7,925 bases of DNA from Alphaproteobacteria bacterium (lineage in GTDB: Bacteria > Pseudomonadota > Alphaproteobacteria > UBA8366): the NCBI GenBank assembly GCA_018665505.1, contig JABJCS010000619.1:1-7925 (forward strand), written 5' to 3'. Under the pieces are notes generated by a model. That model was given only the letters and a program-made list of their open reading frames with translations. It searched no databases and was not told the origin of the DNA. Positions within the stretch are counted from its first letter, which is position 1. Each line of letters opens with the position of its first letter. Below, in pieces: positions 6,606 to 7,925 of the stretch. The translations under genes and the position numbers were made by a program.

Positions 6606-7472
6606 ATGGAATTGGTATCGGCAGGCGGCAGTTTCGCGTGCGAAGTGCGGGACCATGCATTGTGGGAGGCCCAGAGCGACACCGATGTCGCGGCGATCCG
6701 CACGGCTTACCGTGATCATGGCGTACTCGTCTTTCGCCGTCAGGCTTTGTCTGAGGAAGATTTGTTGGCCTTCGGGAAATCCATGGGAGAGCCGAGTATT
6801 TACGCGGAAACCCATTGGCTTTCGACCGTGCCCGAAGTCATCATCCTGTCGAACATGCGCGATCAAGACGGCGAGATGCTCGGCGGCCTCGCGAATAAGC
6901 CGCTGACCTGGCACACGGATCAATCCTATTACGCAGAGCCGGTGACGGGCTGTTTTCTCTACGGCGTGGAATTGCCGTCGGAAGGTGGTGCTACCCGATG
7001 GGCAAGCCTCTACGACGCTTACGATACGTTGCCCGTGGATTTGAAGAGTATCGTCGATGGTGGCGTCGCGACTTTCAGCTACCGCGCGCGCTCGGCTCAG
7101 GCGCGAAAGGCCGACGACAATCACGATTGGGAGACTCGGTTGCGTGAGACACCCGACGTCAAACATCCGTTGGTCAATGTCAGCCCCGCGACTGGGCGCC
7201 GCGCCTTGTTCATCGACCCTGGCACGGTGACCGGGATTGACGGCATGCCACAAGACGAAGCGGACGATGTGTTGGCTGCATTGATGGATCACGTCATCCA
7301 ACCGTCGAATGTCTACGAGCACGAATGGGCACCGGGCGATCTCGTGATGTGGGATAATGCGGTCGTCCTACATGCGCGTGACGGTTTTGCGAACGAACAG
7401 CATCGGCTTGTGAAACGCATGATCATCGAGCTCGATCCGGCACAGCATATCATTCCGCCTTCCGTGCATTAA
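6606..7472 (+). CDS. TauD/TfdA-family Fe(II)/2-oxoglutarate-dependent dioxygenase
   Basis: The protein has 288 residues, a usual length for TauD/TfdA enzymes. The iron-binding facial triad is visible: His103 and Asp105 in TWHTDQSYY, and His256 in WDNAVVLHARDGF. Arg271 in HRLVKRMIIE is well placed to bind 2-oxoglutarate, and GDLVMWDN (244-251) is the typical strand before the distal His. The family hydroxylates an unactivated carbon in the cytoplasm using O2 and 2-oxoglutarate, often to release sulfite, an alcohol or an amine from its substrate. Nothing here shows which substrate is used, so tauD is not assigned. The ATG at 6606 is chosen over 6600 because of Shine-Dalgarno spacing; the difference is two residues. 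It lies 29 bases after the serine hydrolase and 28 bases before the amidohydrolase, so the three are probably one operon. Confidence 0.93.
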   Translation: MELVSAGGSFACEVRDHALWEAQSDTDVAAIRTAYRDHGVLVFRRQALSEEDLLAFGKSMGEPSIYAETHWLSTVPEVIILSNMRDQDGEMLGGLANKPLTWHTDQSYYAEPVTGCFLYGVELPSEGGATRWASLYDAYDTLPVDLKSIVDGGVATFSYRARSAQARKADDNHDWETRLRETPDVKHPLVNVSPATGRRALFIDPGTVTGIDGMPQDEADDVLAALMDHVIQPSNVYEHEWAPGDLVMWDNAVVLHARDGFANEQHRLVKRMIIELDPAQHIIPPSVH

Positions 7473-7500
7473 CGGGGGTGATTGGAGGAGGGTGGCCAAG

Positions 7501-7925
7501 ATGACGACGATCTATTCGGCGCGGCGCATATTGACCATGAACCCGGCCAATCCGGAGGCGACTCATGTCGCCGTGCGGGAGGGGCGCATCCTGGGCGCGG
7601 GCACGTTGGAGGAACTGGCGGGCTGGGGCGACTATGAATTAGACGATCGCTTCGCCGACAAGGTGTTGATGCCGGGGTTTGTCGAGGGTCATTCCCACGC
7701 GCGCGAAGGCATTGCGTGGCGGGGTGTCTATTGCGGGAATTTCGAGCGCATGGATCCGGACGGCAAAGTCTGGGACGGCATGAAATTCCTCAACGCCATT
7801 GTTGAACGCCTCAAGGAGAGGGACCGCGCGTTGGACGATCCATCGGAGCCGGTCTCCGGCTGGTCGTTCGATCCGATCTATTACGGTGATCGTAAATGGG
7901 GTCGCGTGGATATAGATGCGGTTTC
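7501..7925 (+). CDS. YtcJ-like amidohydrolase (Amidohydro_3 type), partial, C-terminus outside window
   Basis: The first 141 residues are visible and the frame is open to the right edge; complete YtcJ-like proteins are usually around 550 residues. The N-terminus is the small beta-sandwich typical of composite-domain amidohydrolases (ARRILTMNP, then VAVREGRILGAG). The first barrel strand follows as VLMPGFVEGHSHA, with the metal-binding HxH at His64 and His66. Such enzymes hydrolyse C-N bonds of amides or cyclic nitrogen compounds with one or two metal ions; the substrate is unknown. GGAGGG at 7487-7492 is 8 bases before the ATG, a strong Shine-Dalgarno. An in-frame ATG twelve codons later would cut into the conserved N-terminal strand, so 7501 is the better start. 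The gene follows the dioxygenase by 28 bases and is the third gene of the plus-strand operon. Confidence 0.9.
   Translation, partial: MTTIYSARRILTMNPANPEATHVAVREGRILGAGTLEELAGWGDYELDDRFADKVLMPGFVEGHSHAREGIAWRGVYCGNFERMDPDGKVWDGMKFLNAIVERLKERDRALDDPSEPVSGWSFDPIYYGDRKWGRVDIDAV

Noticed and set aside
6573..7322. A 249-codon open frame on the minus strand opposite the dioxygenase
   Set aside because: It is antisense to a gene with a full HxD...H triad and shows no domain or convincing start of its own.
1..7925. tRNA or rRNA genes, CRISPR arrays, transposases, long direct repeats, riboswitches
   Set aside because: I saw none on reading both strands by eye; gene-free spacers are too short for most of these. 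A covariance-model scan was not possible.

Overview
This window is ordinary, densely packed bacterial chromosome of fairly high GC. It carries eight protein-coding genes, two of them cut by the window edges. I saw no RNA genes, insertion sequences, CRISPR arrays or phage genes. An alphaproteobacterium of Rhodospirillales or marine type is my best guess. This rests on the look of the EF-G-like paralogue (DCPGSVEF in place of DTPGH) and on the mix of class III aminotransferase, TauD-type dioxygenase, serine beta-lactamase-like hydrolase and YtcJ-type amidohydrolase. It is recognition, not a computed placement.

Layout: (i) 1-932, minus strand: the N-terminal 310 residues of an EF-G-like translation GTPase, running off the left edge. 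(ii) 933-1059: a 127-base spacer with a candidate promoter and a 5'-leader hairpin for the EF-G-like gene, plus a likely intrinsic terminator for the operon to its right. (iii) 1060-5282, minus strand: a four-gene operon-like run, read right to left as class III aminotransferase, lipoprotein of unknown function, HAD phosphatase-like hydrolase and ketopantoate-reductase-like dehydrogenase. Gaps are 17, 4 and 54 bases (17 excludes the final bases of the stop codon spacing as drawn below). (iv) 5283-5388: a divergent control region. (v) 5389-7925, plus strand: serine hydrolase of the class C beta-lactamase fold, Fe(II)/2-oxoglutarate dioxygenase of the TauD family, and the start of a YtcJ-like amidohydrolase that runs off the right edge. 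Gaps are 29 and 28 bases. No gene-free stretch exceeds about 130 bases.

The two divergent transcription units share one intergenic region. Together they encode an aminotransferase, a dehydrogenase, a phosphatase-like enzyme, an oxygenase and two hydrolases. This looks like a catabolic or scavenging locus for an unidentified nitrogen-containing or amide/ester compound. That is inference from enzyme classes only; no substrate can be read from the sequence.

The most useful observations are family members that lack expected residues: the EF-G-like protein lacks the catalytic His and the switch I Thr; the PanE-like protein lacks two substrate-binding Asn; and the aminotransferase resembles dialkylglycine decarboxylase but lacks its specificity residues. 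The lipoprotein has no family that I recognise. I did not find a clearly new multi-gene system.
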